Origin: Axinella damicornis
Taxonomy: Eukaryota > Porifera > Demospongiae > Axinellida > Axinellidae
DNA: 64,000 nt
Reading direction: 5' to 3'
Assembly: GCA_963931865.1 (NCBI GenBank)
Contig: OZ007507.1
Location: forward strand, 8,491,847 to 8,555,846
Part shown: positions 46,177 to 57,816 of the stretch, piece after piece
Position numbering within the stretch: the first letter of the stretch is position 1
How the letters are laid out: every line of letters begins with the position of its first letter
The notes under the pieces: model-generated
The model's input: only the letters and a program-made list of their open reading frames with translations
Told to the model about the DNA's origin: nothing
Database searches by the model: none
Program-made: the position numbers and the translations under genes

Positions 46177-47090
46177 TATTGTCTTCGAAAGTGCATATAG
46201 GCATTTTAAAGCTAACCGTTTAATATTGCTGTAGGGTCGAGTGATTACCACAATTGTTCCAACGAAATCAAATTATGTTTTCTAGTGATTGAGAATATGC
46301 AATTCAACAAATTTGTTGATGTTCGAATCATAAGAAGCAACTATTCAGACAATGCTGAAGACAAGAAGCCAGATTTCATGGAGCCACGGAGGAGAAGCAC
46401 TAGCTCTAGGAAGCTACAAGCGAGAACAAATCGGGCCAGCATGGTCAAGACAGAGGGGACTACAGACAAACGAGTCAGTGATGGCACCGAGGCACTGGTT
46501 ATGCACACAAAGACAGCAACACGATATCTGCAGGACACACGTTACACACAACAGCATGTAAGGTTGTCTGTACATGTTTCCATAGAACTAAATCTGCAGA
46601 CCTCGTATACCATTTTCATCACAATATGCAGATTCACTCAATTAAGTACCACAAAATATCCTCTACCCATAAAAACTTACGGACATGGTCAAGTTGAACA
46701 ATAGCAATTGCACTTCACGATAGAATCTGGAGGAGAAGATTGAAGAGGCCAGGTTGGGGAACACCGGACAAATAATATTATGTTTCCAATGAGATAACTA
46801 TTGTCCTATGACAGTACAGTTGATTTTTCTTACACCAGCTCAGCTAGGTGGTACAGAGTAGAGCCAAAATTTCCTGGAAATTTGGCTCTCCTCTGCCTGA
46901 TGAAACATCACCTCCACTGCACATAGCTATATATAGGACCAGTGGAAGATGGGTACACAGAACATGTATGAGCAGCATGGAGATGTGGGAAGAGGAATTT
47001 ACTGCTAATGTAGCGTTATCACTGGTACAGCAGCTTTAATTAAAGCAACACTGCAGATTGTACAATTCACAAGCGTAAGCATGTAGCTAC
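46177..47090. other. No recognisable gene; 139-codon open frame
   Basis: A plus frame at 46285-46704 begins MIENMQFNKFVDVRIIRSNY and is rich in Arg, Lys, Ser and Thr in its first half. No family recognised and no clear splice partner. Low coding likelihood. Confidence 0.35.
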
Positions 47091-47400
47091 AGATCAGTTG
47101 ACACAATGAAGTATTGTCCGCCATACTTTTCCCTTGTTTGTCAGAAGTTGGATGTCTGCAGGTGGTTGTGACGCTTCCGTCGTCTGCGTCTGAGGGAAGT
47201 TCTGCATGCAGCATGGCTTGAAATGCACAATGAGCTTGTGTTGACGTTGTTGGTCACAACCACCCTGCTGGCAGTTCACCAACTGAATTCGGTATGGGAT
47301 GTCTGACAACACTTCAGGACACCACACCAGGTCTCCCAGTCGGTAGCATCCACTGGTTGCATTTCTGTCACAATGTTGCTTTTGGTCATAGAACAATCCA
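47090..47400 (-). pseudogene. Ty3/Gypsy integrase C-terminal fragment
   Basis: On the minus strand the run YRLGDLVWCPEVLSD, then YRIQLV, then HKLIVHFKPC matches the chromodomain-proximal end of Gypsy integrases (pattern Y-x-V/L-GDLVW ... YRI ... K-x-L/V-VHF-x-x-L). Nothing else of the element surrounds it on this strand. It is a relic; the open frame of 100 codons extends beyond the similarity. Confidence 0.7.
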
Positions 47401-47836
47401 GTCTGGTTGGAATGATGTCCGACGATTCAAGTATACAGTCAAGTGGAGTCCGAAGAGAGAGTGTTGATGGTCCAGAGCATTGGCTATTGAAGCAATTTGT
47501 GGCGTAACCTGCGAGCCGGTGAACTTGAAATTTATTTTGCTTCTTATTCACTGCCTCGTGAAAATAAACACACAAAGTACGGTTCTTTATTTTACTGCGT
47601 CTGAGAGATATCGCATTGTCGGGTTGATGGTGTCCGAAAATAGATACACTACTCTATGTCAGTTTTCTTCGAATTGACAATCTGGCGTGTGTTCAATCGA
47701 GTGATGTGCATGTGGATATACAACTATCAGGAGCGCATTGAGCTGCCGGAGGCGGCGAGGGAGCATGTGACTTCGCATATGCACTGTATAGACTGCGAAA
47801 TTCAAACAGGGCAGATGTATTCTAGTTTCTGTGCAA

Positions 47837-48235
47837 GAGTCTTTGTTGTGATCAGTGCATGCAGATTATGTCTCAAAATTCACAGAGAAACCAAATTTTG
47901 TTTTTCACACAGATACTGAAGAGAAACCATTCGTGTGTACTCGACTTGAAGTTATCAGCTGTAAGTATCTGGCACCAGGAGCTCAATAGAAATTACGTAC
48001 GACGTATAGCTATATCTAGCTACATGCACCAGAAACTGCTCTCACATATATAAGGTGGCCTCTCAATTCTCGTTCTTGCTCTGCAAGTGTTCTTGTTCTG
48101 CAAGTGTTCTTGTTCTGCAAGTGTGCATTATTTGCAAGTGTGCATCGGCGAATTTGCTAGAGGTACGTACATAGCTATATTATGCTTTCTACTCAGAACT
48201 GAACGGCCGCCATTAGTCTTGGTACCAGACTATTC
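47837..48235. repeat. Left arm of a rearranged inverted repeat
   Basis: Segments at ~47837-47915 (GTCTCAAAATTCACAGAGAA), ~47985-48080 (CTCTCAATTCTCGTTCTTG) and ~48180-48235 (CTTTCTACTCAGAACTGAA, GCCGCCATTAGTCT) reappear in inverse orientation at 50915-51260, with the order of the pieces changed. The 48212 portion contains the palindrome AGTCTTGGTACCAGACT. Confidence 0.7.
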
Positions 48236-48239
48236 CGAG

Positions 48240-48855
48240 CCCTGCTCGCACACCGTTCTACCCCACTGGAGAATGGCTACAGTCCAGCAGAACTCCTTAT
48301 GGGCCACAAGCTCAGAACTACTGTTCCAATTGTTCCCACTCAGCTGGTGCTGCATCTCCCCAACTTCTCCAAACTCGAAGAAAAAGAGGAGCAGATGAGA
48401 GAAAGGCAGAGAAAGAACTTCAACCAGCATCACTGTGCCGTGGATTTACAGCCACTACAAATCTACAAATCGGTGACAACGTTTGGATTCCAGACACCAG
48501 TTCTGAAGGGACAGTGGTGACAGAAATGAATCATCGGTCATATGTGGTACAGACCCCAGACGGTATTTACCGAAGGAACCACCGACACCTGTTGCCTCTA
48601 CCACAACCTGTGAGCAACGATACCAACAATGGAGTTACTCTTCCAGAGGGTGTACGTTCCACTGATACCACAGCTACACCCAACCCATCAGAAACGAACA
48701 GTGACGATTCGATCATTTGCCACACGAAGTGGACGGATATCGAAACCTCCGGACAGATTGTAACTGAAACTGTAGATCCCACTTGGAAAGGGAGATGTAG
48801 TAGTATGGCTGTTGTAGTTTGTATTGTTGCATGCATCTTGCGGTTGGTTTTGTAA
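48240..48855 (+). pseudogene. Ty3/Gypsy integrase C-terminal part, broken
   Basis: The frame from about 48244 reads LLAHRSTPLENGYSPAELLM, typical of the end of the Gypsy integrase core, then a Glu/Arg-rich linker (KLEEKEEQMRERQRKNF), then the C-terminal domain (VVTEMNHRSYVVQTPDG, YRRNHRHLLPLP). A small local duplication near 48455-48475 breaks the frame before the C-terminal domain. No reverse transcriptase or LTR is seen nearby. Confidence 0.85.
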
Positions 48856-48918
48856 TGGCTTCTTGTACCCTATATAGTGCATGTGCTGCAATTGTTGAGT
48901 GTGCTTTGTCTATGGCTA

Positions 48919-49528
48919 TTAACCCTTTAACCACCGAATTCTTCCCACCAAGACAACACATTTTCATGCATTCAGCGCACACCACTTTCGTGGGTACTCC
49001 TCTCCCCCAGCATTCGCTCCTCAGCGGCCAAACTTGGTGGGGCCCGCACAAATGGAGAGACCTCTCTGGCAATACCGTTAATGATATTCATGACCCCCCA
49101 CAAGCCCAGCAATCGGAGGTCAAAGGTGGATGTCAGCCGGATTTTCGCCCAGCATTTCCCTAAACTTGGGCCAGATCTGACTGATGGCACACCTTACACC
49201 ACCAATTTGCAGGTTTTCTTGAGGCCCTGGGTGGGGTCTATGAATATCATTAGAATCAAAAATTATCGGGTCAATGAATCTCATTAAAATCAGAAAACGC
49301 CCACGACAGCCCGAAGGGGGGGCTGCCGCCCCCCCTTCGAAACCCCCCCGCTTGTACGTTTAGTGGGGGAGGCGTGCCGAAATCTGACCAAATTTTTGAG
49401 TTCGTACCTTAAAGTCGTCCCTAGGCCCTCTGAAGACTTTTTGGTCTCTTTTTGGACCGGCGAGAAGCCCTATAAGTGCATAGGGTCTAAATGACGCATT
49501 TATGCGTCAATAGGGCTTAAAGGGTTAA
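48919..49528. mobile_element. Non-autonomous element with TTAACCCTTTAA ends (~610 bp)
   Basis: The left end TTAACCCTTTAACCACC is mirrored by GGGCTTAAAGGGTTAA at the right. The interior has a GC-rich palindromic block (CCCGAAGGGGGGGCTGCCGC, continuing CCCCCCTTCG) and a CATAGGGTCTAAATGACGCA / TTTATGCGTCAATAGGG direct motif. It starts ~60 bp after the Gypsy fragment. Confidence 0.55.
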
Positions 49529-50309
49529 AGTTTGAGTTCTACACTGACCATTCTTGCGTAAGTTCTGCCCCTGTTGCAATTGCCTTGAAATCAAACTTGC
49601 TCTTCCACGTCTAAAGAGACTTGTATCGTTTCTCCTGCTCACTTTTTCCATCCAAATCAACTTGAGTCAATTAGTTTCAAATAAGGGGCAACCTTCCTCC
49701 TCTGCAAGAACTGGGAGACTTCCCGGAGATGCTCATCGCTAACTCTTTTACCTAGAAGCTCTGCAGAAATACCAAACTCAATAAGACACTCCTCTAGTCT
49801 CACTCCAGCCATTGTTAGCTAATGTCTTTACTCTCTTGTACAGCCAGAGTGATCATAATAATAACCCCTTGATTAAGCTGTATGTACAGTTGTAGCCACA
49901 AAAATGTGAACAGTCATGCATAATATAATAGCTAGTGCAAGTACAGAAGTGAATGGCAGTAGGCCACTTCAGAGTAACCTATTGCACGTATTATCAATCA
50001 TAATCTTGCATACATCATGCTGACAGATTTCATAGCTTGCAGTATAATGCGATTAACCTCATTTCCAGGCCCTGTACGAAACCTGGGATCATAATTATCC
50101 TTAGTCATTATCTGGACTGCATGATTTCACCCTCATATGACATGATCCGTCCTTATGAATTTTCAGGAAACATATTATTCATTAAAATCACCTGAATCAG
50201 AGCTAGCTATATAGCTAGCTGGAGCTGGAGACACGGAGTAAGAAGCGACTGAGGTGTGTTGATTCCTGCGGGAGTACTACTACGTCGAAGCGGAGACGTA
50301 CAGATGGAT
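49529..50309. other. No recognisable gene
   Basis: AT-rich unique sequence with only short frames of about 60 codons. Nothing supported. Confidence 0.6.
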
Positions 50310-50374
50310 AGCCTCGTTCCCAGGCTCCCCCTTGTGCATGCGGTGAAGAAAAATACAGAAGGGGTGAGCCTGGT
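50310..50374. mobile_element. TAGCCTCGTTCCCA foldback family, degenerate copy
   Basis: AGCCTCGTTCCCAGGCTCCC opens the copy and AAGGGGTGAGCCTGGTATGC closes it; the inner pairing is GGCTCCCCCTTGTG with AGAAGGGGTGAGCC. Confidence 0.5.
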
Positions 50375-50914
50375 ATGCTTTCGCACGTGATCCACAGCAC
50401 TGACGTGTGTCGAGGTCACAAAACATCAGCAGTCTGAGTGTAAGCGTTCATGTCACTCACGTGCAGTAGCTGCTGTACATTGTATGTAGTTTTGAAGCAT
50501 GGAACCGAGACTTACAAGTCTTAGCCTGTAGAAGCGTAAAGAAACACCACGCTGTGCAGTAAATGGCACTCATCAATTCTCGTCACCGGACAGTCTGGAA
50601 CGAGCAAGTTGCATTTCGTAGCTTATAACTGAACTGTACCGCAAGCCACGGGTGTCAGGTAACCTTCAGAGGTGGAATATGACATGCCATCACTAAATCC
50701 CTTTTAATTATTCGGAGAAAATGTTTTGCCTCTAGTTACCACAAGCAATTGCATTGATGCAAACTAGATAACTAAACCCATATGAACACTCATCACGTAC
50801 TATACAGTTAGGCATTCCTCCCACGCCAGGTACTTACAACTGAAAACTTCGGTTGAACAGAACGCTATATACTGCTATATAGCACGAACACTTTCTCTCC
50901 TGTGTGTAAAAAGA

Positions 50915-51260
50915 TTTCTCTGTGAATTTTGAGACATTATGCACAGATCACAACAAAGACTGGTATTGCGAGCTACTAGCTCTTTATGGCGGCCTAGTCT
51001 CGGTGCCAGACTATTCTGCGCGAATAGTCTGGTATCGAGACTAATGGCGGCCATTCAGTTCTGAGTAGAAAGTGAACAAACCACCCAAGACATGAGAGGA
51101 AAACTGCATAGAGAAACTGTTTATTGAATAATGTAGCTACGTACCTCTTTAGACGCTGAGTGCAAACTCATGTAGAGAACAAGAACGAGAACGATTTGAA
51201 TTGAGAGGCCACCTTTTAAACGAGAGCTGTTTCCGGTGCATGTAGCTAGAAATACGTCGT
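50915..51260. repeat. Right arm of the rearranged inverted repeat
   Basis: Inverse counterpart of 47837-48235: TTCTCTGTGAATTTTGAGAC, CAAGAACGAGAACGATTTGAATTGAGAG and GGCCGCCATTCAGTTCTGAG. It contains a near-perfect palindrome at 50998-51046 (AGTCTCGGTGCCAGACTATT / AATAGTCTGGTATCGAGACT). Confidence 0.7.
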
Positions 51261-51420
51261 ACGTAATCGGTGTCAACGCCCACGTCGCATCACTGCCTAT
51301 AATTGGGCAAGCGTCGTAGTCGAGAGCGGCTCCTGCTGTTGTCGATATGTCTCCCGTAACCGTAAATATATGGCGCATGCAATATAGGTAAAAGAGTTAT
51401 GCAGTGGAGGAAGGCTGCCC

Positions 51421-51559
51421 TAGCCTTGTTCCCAGGCCTACCCCGTTTTTTCTGTACTTCGGTTTGCGTTGACAATAATACACGGATCCCTGTATTATTG
51501 TCAACGCAAACCAAAGAACAGAAAAAAACGGGGTTACCGTAGGCCTGGGAACGAGGCTA
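51421..51559. mobile_element. Foldback element, TAGCCTCGTTCCCA family (139 bp)
   Basis: The whole element is a hairpin. TAGCCTTGTTCCCAGGCCTA, then CCCCGTTTTTTCTGT and CAATAATACA, pairs with TGTATTATTG, ACAGAAAAAAACGGGG and TAGGCCTGGGAACGAGGCTA, leaving only a few unpaired bases at the centre (CGGATCC). No coding capacity. Confidence 0.9.
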
Positions 51560-51964
51560 TTGTCGCCCCAAAAGTGAGCAGGAGAAATGATACAAGTCTT
51601 CAGACGTGGAAGACCGGACCAGTGCCAACCCAAAACTGACCCCGGAGGCCCATGCAGCCATGTTACAGAAGTGAAGGTCCGCAATACCATACCAGAGAAG
51701 GTTGAGCACCCTGGTAGCTACCCGAGCTACTGTACATCCACAGTTTTGTCTGATAATTTGATAACAAGCCTTGTAAGTCCAGTGCTGGTCACACCCATAC
51801 AGGCTAAGGTCAGAACAGACGATCTAACTTCCGAGATTGCATGGGCAATGCTCCGAACATGATTGATCCAGGCCAGAGTGATCAACCCTCACAGTTACCA
51901 GTCCACCCAACAACTTTAGAATATCAGCCCGGTCCCTTGGAAACAGTGTGCTTTGCCCATGAAC

Positions 51965-51986
51965 CCCCCCCCCCCCCCCCCCCCCC
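51965..51986. repeat. Poly-C tract
   Basis: About 22 consecutive C bases. Confidence 0.95.
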
Positions 51987-52071
51987 TCTGTCAGTCATGA
52001 CCTAAAGTATTCATGTCTTATATAATGGGATATTGTTTCAAAATTATGGGGCATTATATATTGTCAGTAAG

Positions 52072-52400
52072 TCCTCCTCTGTATAACTACAGTATGGCGC
52101 CAAGTGTCTGAGCTGTTACGGCCAGAAACACAGTAGCTAGTCCTCCTCTGTATAACTACAGTATGGCGCCAAGTGTCTGAGCTGTTACGGACAGAAACAC
52201 AATAGTCCTCCTGTGTATAACTACAGTATGGCACCAAGTGTCTGAGCTGTTACGGCCAGAAACACAGTAGCTAGTCCTCCTCTGTATAACTACAGTATGG
52301 CGCCAAGTGTCTGAGCTGTTACGGACAGAAACACAGTAGTCCTCCTCTGTATAACTACAGTATGGCGCCAAGTGTCTGAGCTGTTACGGCCAGAAACAAG
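52072..52400. repeat. Tandem repeat, five copies of ~64-71 bp
   Basis: Units begin TCCTCCTCTGTATAACTACA near 52072, 52139, 52203, 52274 and 52338, and contain ATGGCGCCAAGTGTCTGAGC and TGTTACGG(C/A)CAGAAACA. Odd and even copies alternate in C/A and in a trailing AGTAGCTAG, so a dimer was duplicated. Minus frames are artefacts. Confidence 0.9.
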
Positions 52401-52824
52401 CAAGTCAATTCAAAAAGCACCCTCAGTTTGACTTTTACTTTTGCTTTCCCCTTTCCAGCAGTAAGTAGCTAATGATGGTCCAGTTAGCTCAGCGATTGGC
52501 TCTGCCCAGCGCGTCCACCCCTTTCTGCCTTGGCAAACAGTGAGTATAATCATTACTACTAACAACCAGGGGCACTCTTCTAGGGACGCTACACACCCTA
52601 GGCAACGCTATAGCTATGTCATGTGCAGATGCCAATTTATGCCGTGGGGAGATTTCAATAACCTTCGTCCCATAACAGCCAGTGATTTATACACACGTAG
52701 CCCAAAAATTTACCAGCTATAGTTCACTAGTCTTGGTACCAGACTAGCTCCCATACCCAAAGGGGGAAGGAGAGTCTGCATACAGAAATTCGCCATTATG
52801 GGCTACAGCTTGCATGAGGATGCC

Positions 52825-52940
52825 TAGCCTCGTTCCAGGCTCCTGCCCAGCTTTTTGTCACATACTGTACAGTATGCGACAAAATGCTGGGGAGGACAGT
52901 ATGCGACGAAAAGCTGGGGAGGAGCCTGGGAACAAGGCTA
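52825..52940. mobile_element. Foldback element, TAGCCTCGTTCCCA family (116 bp)
   Basis: TAGCCTCGTTCCAGGCTCCT and CCCAGCTTTTTGTC pair with GACGAAAAGCTGGGG and AGGAGCCTGGGAACAAGGCT. The centre contains the smaller palindrome CATACTGTACAGTATG and a duplicated GCTGGGGAGGA. Confidence 0.85.
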
Positions 52941-53021
52941 AGGATTCCTACATGTAAGTGCTCATTGAAGGTGCTCTCGTTCCCAGGCCCACACGCAAAA
53001 TGCGGAAGTGAGCCTGGTGAA

Positions 53022-53788
53022 AATTCCTGTATGTGCTGAGCTCAGCAGTCTTGATTTCGGGTAGGCGAATCACGTTCGTCCATTGCCAATCAATTTACCC
53101 CGTGAAAAGTGTAGCTGTTTGATAAAACCGCTGTTCTAGCCTTCAAGACTCACCTCTGGTCGCTCCTTGGCAAGGACTATCTACTTCGCCATCACCAACA
53201 GTACTACATAGCATACTCCAACACTAATGGGTTAAGTATACACGTTGACCAAAATTGTGAATGTCATTAGGCCATCAAGTAGCCTAGATTGGCCAAGACT
53301 GGTAACAGGTTAGCTGTGAGTTGTAGCCACACCCCTTTGTTAACTGAAGGTCACTTTCCCCGTGTACTTAGCCTCTGCAGTGGGAGATTGTGGCAAATAA
53401 TGTACTCATTGATAGCTCTCGATCATGCACATCTCCTAGCTTCAGAAAAGCCAGAGGTGCCATTCTATACCCAAGGTTTGAGGAATACATTGACTGTAAT
53501 TTATGCGGGGTGGCCCAAGGTGTCCATGTAGCAATGCCTTTACAGGAATTTAGTGTTGCAAGGAGTGGGGTCATAATTATTACTTTAGAGTTACAGCACC
53601 TTGTGATAGAGGCTCACAAAATAACAAGGGCTATATCAGCAGAGTAATACAGTAATCTAGTTACTGCTTGATGTAGGTTACACCCGTAACCTTATAAGTA
53701 ACGAATTATGCATGTTTGCTATACAGATTCAATTACTAGGCTGAATCAGTGATAGTGTATGAAATAACAAAAATAATTAGTAATCTAC
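53022..53788. other. No recognisable gene
   Basis: Two overlapping plus frames of 80-85 codons (53289-53531 and 53390-53647) show no family resemblance and no convincing splice sites. Confidence 0.5.
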
Positions 53789-53976
53789 CCGGAAGCATCT
53801 TCTGGTGGAAATCCAAGCACATCTCTTGGAGTGCGGGGATTTCCAGTCTCATCACAGAAATAATATTATGGATACAAGCCAGCTACAACTAAAGCCATGC
53901 ATGAACGATTAATGACTGCAACTTAAGAACATACCCTCATGCACTTATTCCTATAATTGTGTTTATGCCTACTCAC

Positions 53977-54050
53977 CTGCACTGTCATTTGCCATACACA
54001 GACCACAATCTCTGATCGTCACCATAATTCCTGTCCCCATGACCAATGCA
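53977..54050 (-). other. Exon-like stretch, unrecognised gene
   Basis: On the minus strand TTTTCCTCTGCAG is followed by an open stretch reading MGTGIMVTIRDCGLC and then MANDSAG at a GTGAGT donor. A second candidate lies at 53789-53847 (acceptor TGTGATGAG, text TGNPRTPRDVLGFPP) but the phases do not join cleanly. Splice signals are good, the family is unknown. It lies downstream of the ITIH exons on the same strand. Confidence 0.3.
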
Positions 54051-54596
54051 CTGCAGAGGAAAAATAAATAGTTGTGACCACGGTTAACATCCTTGGTAGA
54101 ATACCATAGCAATATACTATGTATAGAGCAACGTCCAAGCATTTGAATAAGCAGGGCCATTCTGCAGTTATAACACTCCAGATACTACGCCAAGGACCTC
54201 AACGGGCTAAATGGGATTACACACTCCTCCCCCCCCCATGCTAGGCATTGAGACCATGGGGTTTAGAGGAGTGAAAATTGTGACTGCATGCTGTGCAATC
54301 TCTCAGATGCAAGTTAATATTATTGCTGTATCCCTTGACCAGCGTTAAATGTAGGTAGGGTACAACGTGATCCTGCAGCAAACACAGTGGTGATTGCAAA
54401 CCTGACCAGTGGAGAGGGCATTATAGTGGTCTGCATACAGAATGGGATGATCAAGAAAAGAAATCTGAAAGAAGATGAATGATCCATCACTGCACACATA
54501 CAAATTGAAGAAAAACAAAAAAGAATACAGGAGAAGAAAAAGAAGTGGTTATGTATGGAGGAACAACTGCTAGCACATAATATAAATAAATATAGT

Positions 54597-54926
54597 AGTG
54601 AGGCCAAATTCATGATGATTACAAGGTATAATGCCATGTAAGGTAATTTGCCAGGCTTAGTGTTTACAAACAGAAACTATGCAGAGAAGTGCATTGGAAT
54701 TCAAAGCCTACTGGTTATGCATGAATGAAACTGTAGCTGTAGCTGCTAGCAGTGAAACAAAATTCATGATGATTAGAAGGTGCAGGTAAACACCATACCC
54801 AGTGCCATGTAGGGTAATATGCCAGCCTCAGTGTTTATAAACAGAAACTAAGTGTAATGGAATTCAAAGCCTACTGGTTATCCATGAATGAAACTATAGC
54901 TGCTAGCAGTGAAACAAAATAATTAT
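54597..54926. repeat. Tandem duplication, two ~165 bp copies
   Basis: AAATTCATGATGATTA, GGAATTCAAAGCCTACTGGT and GCTGCTAGCAGTGAAACAAA each occur in both copies (54597-54758 and 54759-54926) with small indels. Confidence 0.85.
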
Positions 54927-55530
54927 ACACTGACAATAATTTTTCCTCTCAATTAAACAACTATTGGAGGACCACAGAATTTCATGCCAGTAGTCTGATG
55001 CATGTATTATGGTTTACCTCATGCATGAAACAACTATAGCCCTGCATGGTGAATGTCACTGGGTATTTATTGTTTAGTGGGATAATTTTAAATTAAAGGC
55101 ATTGGGTAACTAGCAACGAATCTCTTCATGCATCAGGTACCAGATGCATGCTGAAACATTAGCCTCGAATTTTACTTAGCTCTATAAGTACAATTTGCGG
55201 TTAACTTTTCAAATTAGCAATGAGATGCTGAAATCAGTGTGTAATTCATGTAGGCCTGCAAAGTTATGGATACTATTATCCTGGCATTAACTAACATCAA
55301 GTACAACTAATTAGTGATTTGGTCAAGAGAGGTTACAGCAATGATTTCATGAAGACAGGGTCTGAAAATCACGCCTTCGAATATTTGGCTTCTGTTTTAG
55401 CTATAGCACATTCAATCGAATAATCAGATATTTAAGGATTTTGGTTAAGCATGATTGCACTTATAACATAAGACGTGTAAAAATAACCAGTTATAAAATA
55501 TTGCTGCAGAGGCAGAAGGTTGCTTAGGCC
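54927..55530. other. No recognisable gene
   Basis: AT-rich unique sequence with no open frame over 60 codons. Presumably 3' flank of the ITIH gene. Confidence 0.6.
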
Positions 55531-55535
55531 CAATG

Positions 55536-56924
55536 CAGATGTTACTGCTGGAATTTGAAGTCATCAGAGAGTATATCGTTGACCATGTAGTCCGGGTAGA
55601 CTCCATCAATCAGCCCTTCTCCCTGTGCACCATGGTTCATGGCAGTCCAGTAGTGTTGGTCTCATCAGCCGTTCTGGACTTCATAAATCCCCACATTGGG
55701 TGGCTCCTTACTGGTATGGGCTTCTTGCCGGGAAGGATTACAATGCTTTTCTCTTCATCAATTTCCACACCACTTCGGAAGAACTGACCTGTTGGTAGGC
55801 AGAGATGGGAAGGCTAAGGTGCATAGCTAAAATTGTAAGTCGGCTGAACACCCAGCTGTACTACGATGCACAACATCTCACACCATCCTATATTGCATCC
55901 TCACATGACCAATTCTTGCTAGGCCTGACTTTATACAATTTGTATTTGCTTGTTTCTTTTCATGCTAGTGTTCAGTAACAACCACAAAAGTCGTTAAACT
56001 AATGTCAACAACCACAATAGTCGTTAAACTAATGTCAAGGTTATAATTATGTTCATAAGAGTTTAGCAATGAAATTCAAAATGCTATGCAATGCAGGCAC
56101 CATGCTATTCACTGTAGCTAAACTTAATGACTGCTCACCAATAAGGCTGTGTGAATTGTCAATGTCACTTTGTTGCCCCACACTCTGCCAAAATATCTCA
56201 AGGTGTATGCGAGTAAACCTAACGGTAAAGTGAAGACCAAAATCATCCAGACTGACATTCACACAGGGGTTATCACCCATTTCCTGTCCACGAACACGAG
56301 ATACTGACATGCAGTTTCCCGTTGTGGAATAGAATCCTTTGAATGCTTTCAGCAGCTAGAGGGGTTTATAGCCGATGCGAATCAGCCCAACTCTGCCGTC
56401 AAATGTGAGTTTAGTGGTAATTAGCTACTGGACTTGTTATTGAATATCACAACGCCCAGTGCGCCGCCAATTCGAGTTGAATTTTTCTTTCTATACTTGG
56501 CCACAAATAGAGCCTTCATGAGGAGGTTCTTGTTGCTGATGAGGTTGTAGACTGAGCCAATCTCTCGTATCGAATAACAGAACAGCTCATTGTTTGGCAG
56601 CACAATGCTGAAGTGGGGGTCACCTACCGCCATCACTTCTGTAATTGGCACTAGATTGTATGTACATTGGGAGGTGATGAGGTGTAACAATCAGATAATC
56701 AAACAACAATTAATGAATGATTTTCATGTAAATAAACAAGCTGCTACAATGTATGCATGCACAGTTCCTTACCTGCTGTTGTTACACGACCGTAGCAGGC
56801 AGCAGGCTCTGCAGTGGAAGAGCAACAGGAAGCTAAATGAATTGTCTGTACATGTATGAGTAACATTGTGTTACAGTCATTACTTGTGCTAACCTGTATC
56901 AGGACAGCTGCTACTATTATCCTG
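55536..56924 (-). CDS. ITIH-family C-terminal domain (partial gene)
   Basis: Inter-alpha-trypsin-inhibitor heavy chains are secreted proteins that bind hyaluronan-rich matrix. Minus-strand exons: 56895-56924 (DNSSSCPDT), 56772-56807 (PAACYGRVTTA), ~56425-56638 (VMAVGDPHFSIVLPNNELFC ... ALGVVIFNN), ~56140-56345 (GFYSTTGNCMSVSRV ... DIDNSHSLIG) and 55536-55787 (QFFRSGVEIDEEKS ... GEGLIDGVYPDYMV, stop TAA). The order GDPHF, then LIGQFF, then GEGLIDG...DY matches the ITIH C-terminal domain, including the Asp-Pro-His site where vertebrate heavy chains are cleaved and ester-linked. The LIG/QFF junction joins in phase. In the last exon the frame changes between KPIP and GEGLIDG; either an 89-nt intron (GTAAGG to TGCACAG) or an indel explains it. 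VIT and VWA domains, expected upstream, were not found. Confidence 0.85.
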
Positions 56925-57816
56925 CAGGACAAAAGACACAGATAATTATATCAAGTCCTTAGAAGGCTTATTATCTGAGGTGAGACATTTTGAGGGGCAA
57001 TAGTATTTCCCATAATAGCTTAGCTACATGAAAAGTAAAGAGTGTGCCCAGAAAAGGAAAAGGATACCCTGACCTAGTTTCATTCAGGAACTTCCATTGC
57101 AAGTTGGGAGGAGTTTGGGAGTAAGCTGTTTGAGTTGGAGGGCAGAGACAGATGGGAAATTTGCCTCAGAGGTGTGGTATATTACTTATCCTTAAAGGAC
57201 TGACATCATTTCAGTCCATTATATACGTAGCTAGCATTACAATTCATATCAGTAAGCAGGGTGTATCTCAATCTCAATATTTATAAATTAGTATGTTTGT
57301 AACAGCACTCCAGGTTTTAATAATTATTATTATTCATATTATCCATGATTGCACTGAATAATTTCACAATTCACACTCAGTGTAGCTAGTAGTCATAATC
57401 TGACTACATAATAATATTCTCTTGGTCCATCGTACGTGGGAATTGGTCTATGATTGTCCTGTGTATAGTTACCCTACAACCCGGGTGGGCGAAATGCTCA
57501 TTAGCATGTAGAAAGTGAGTTTACGGGTTACGGGATATACACGTGAGCGCGCCGCGCGCAGCGTAATGAAAGTGCATGCTGAATCGAATGGTCAACGGTG
57601 TTAAAATAGTCATCAGGGGCTTATAGCGGACATGAAGGAAGCTTTTTGATAGCATAGTCTTGGCAAATATATCTCAGGCTGCTGACCTGCTCATAAAGCG
57701 GTTTATGGTGAACTGAACTGCACGTTGTGCATGTTGCACGGCTGTACAGCGTATCCGTAAAAGTTTCCGTCATGCCCTGCAGCTAATGACAGCGCACCTC
57801 CGGATCCACCGCCGGA

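Noticed and set aside
51121..51378. Host gene on the minus strand
   Set aside because: Overlaps the inverted-repeat arm and has no recognisable domain.
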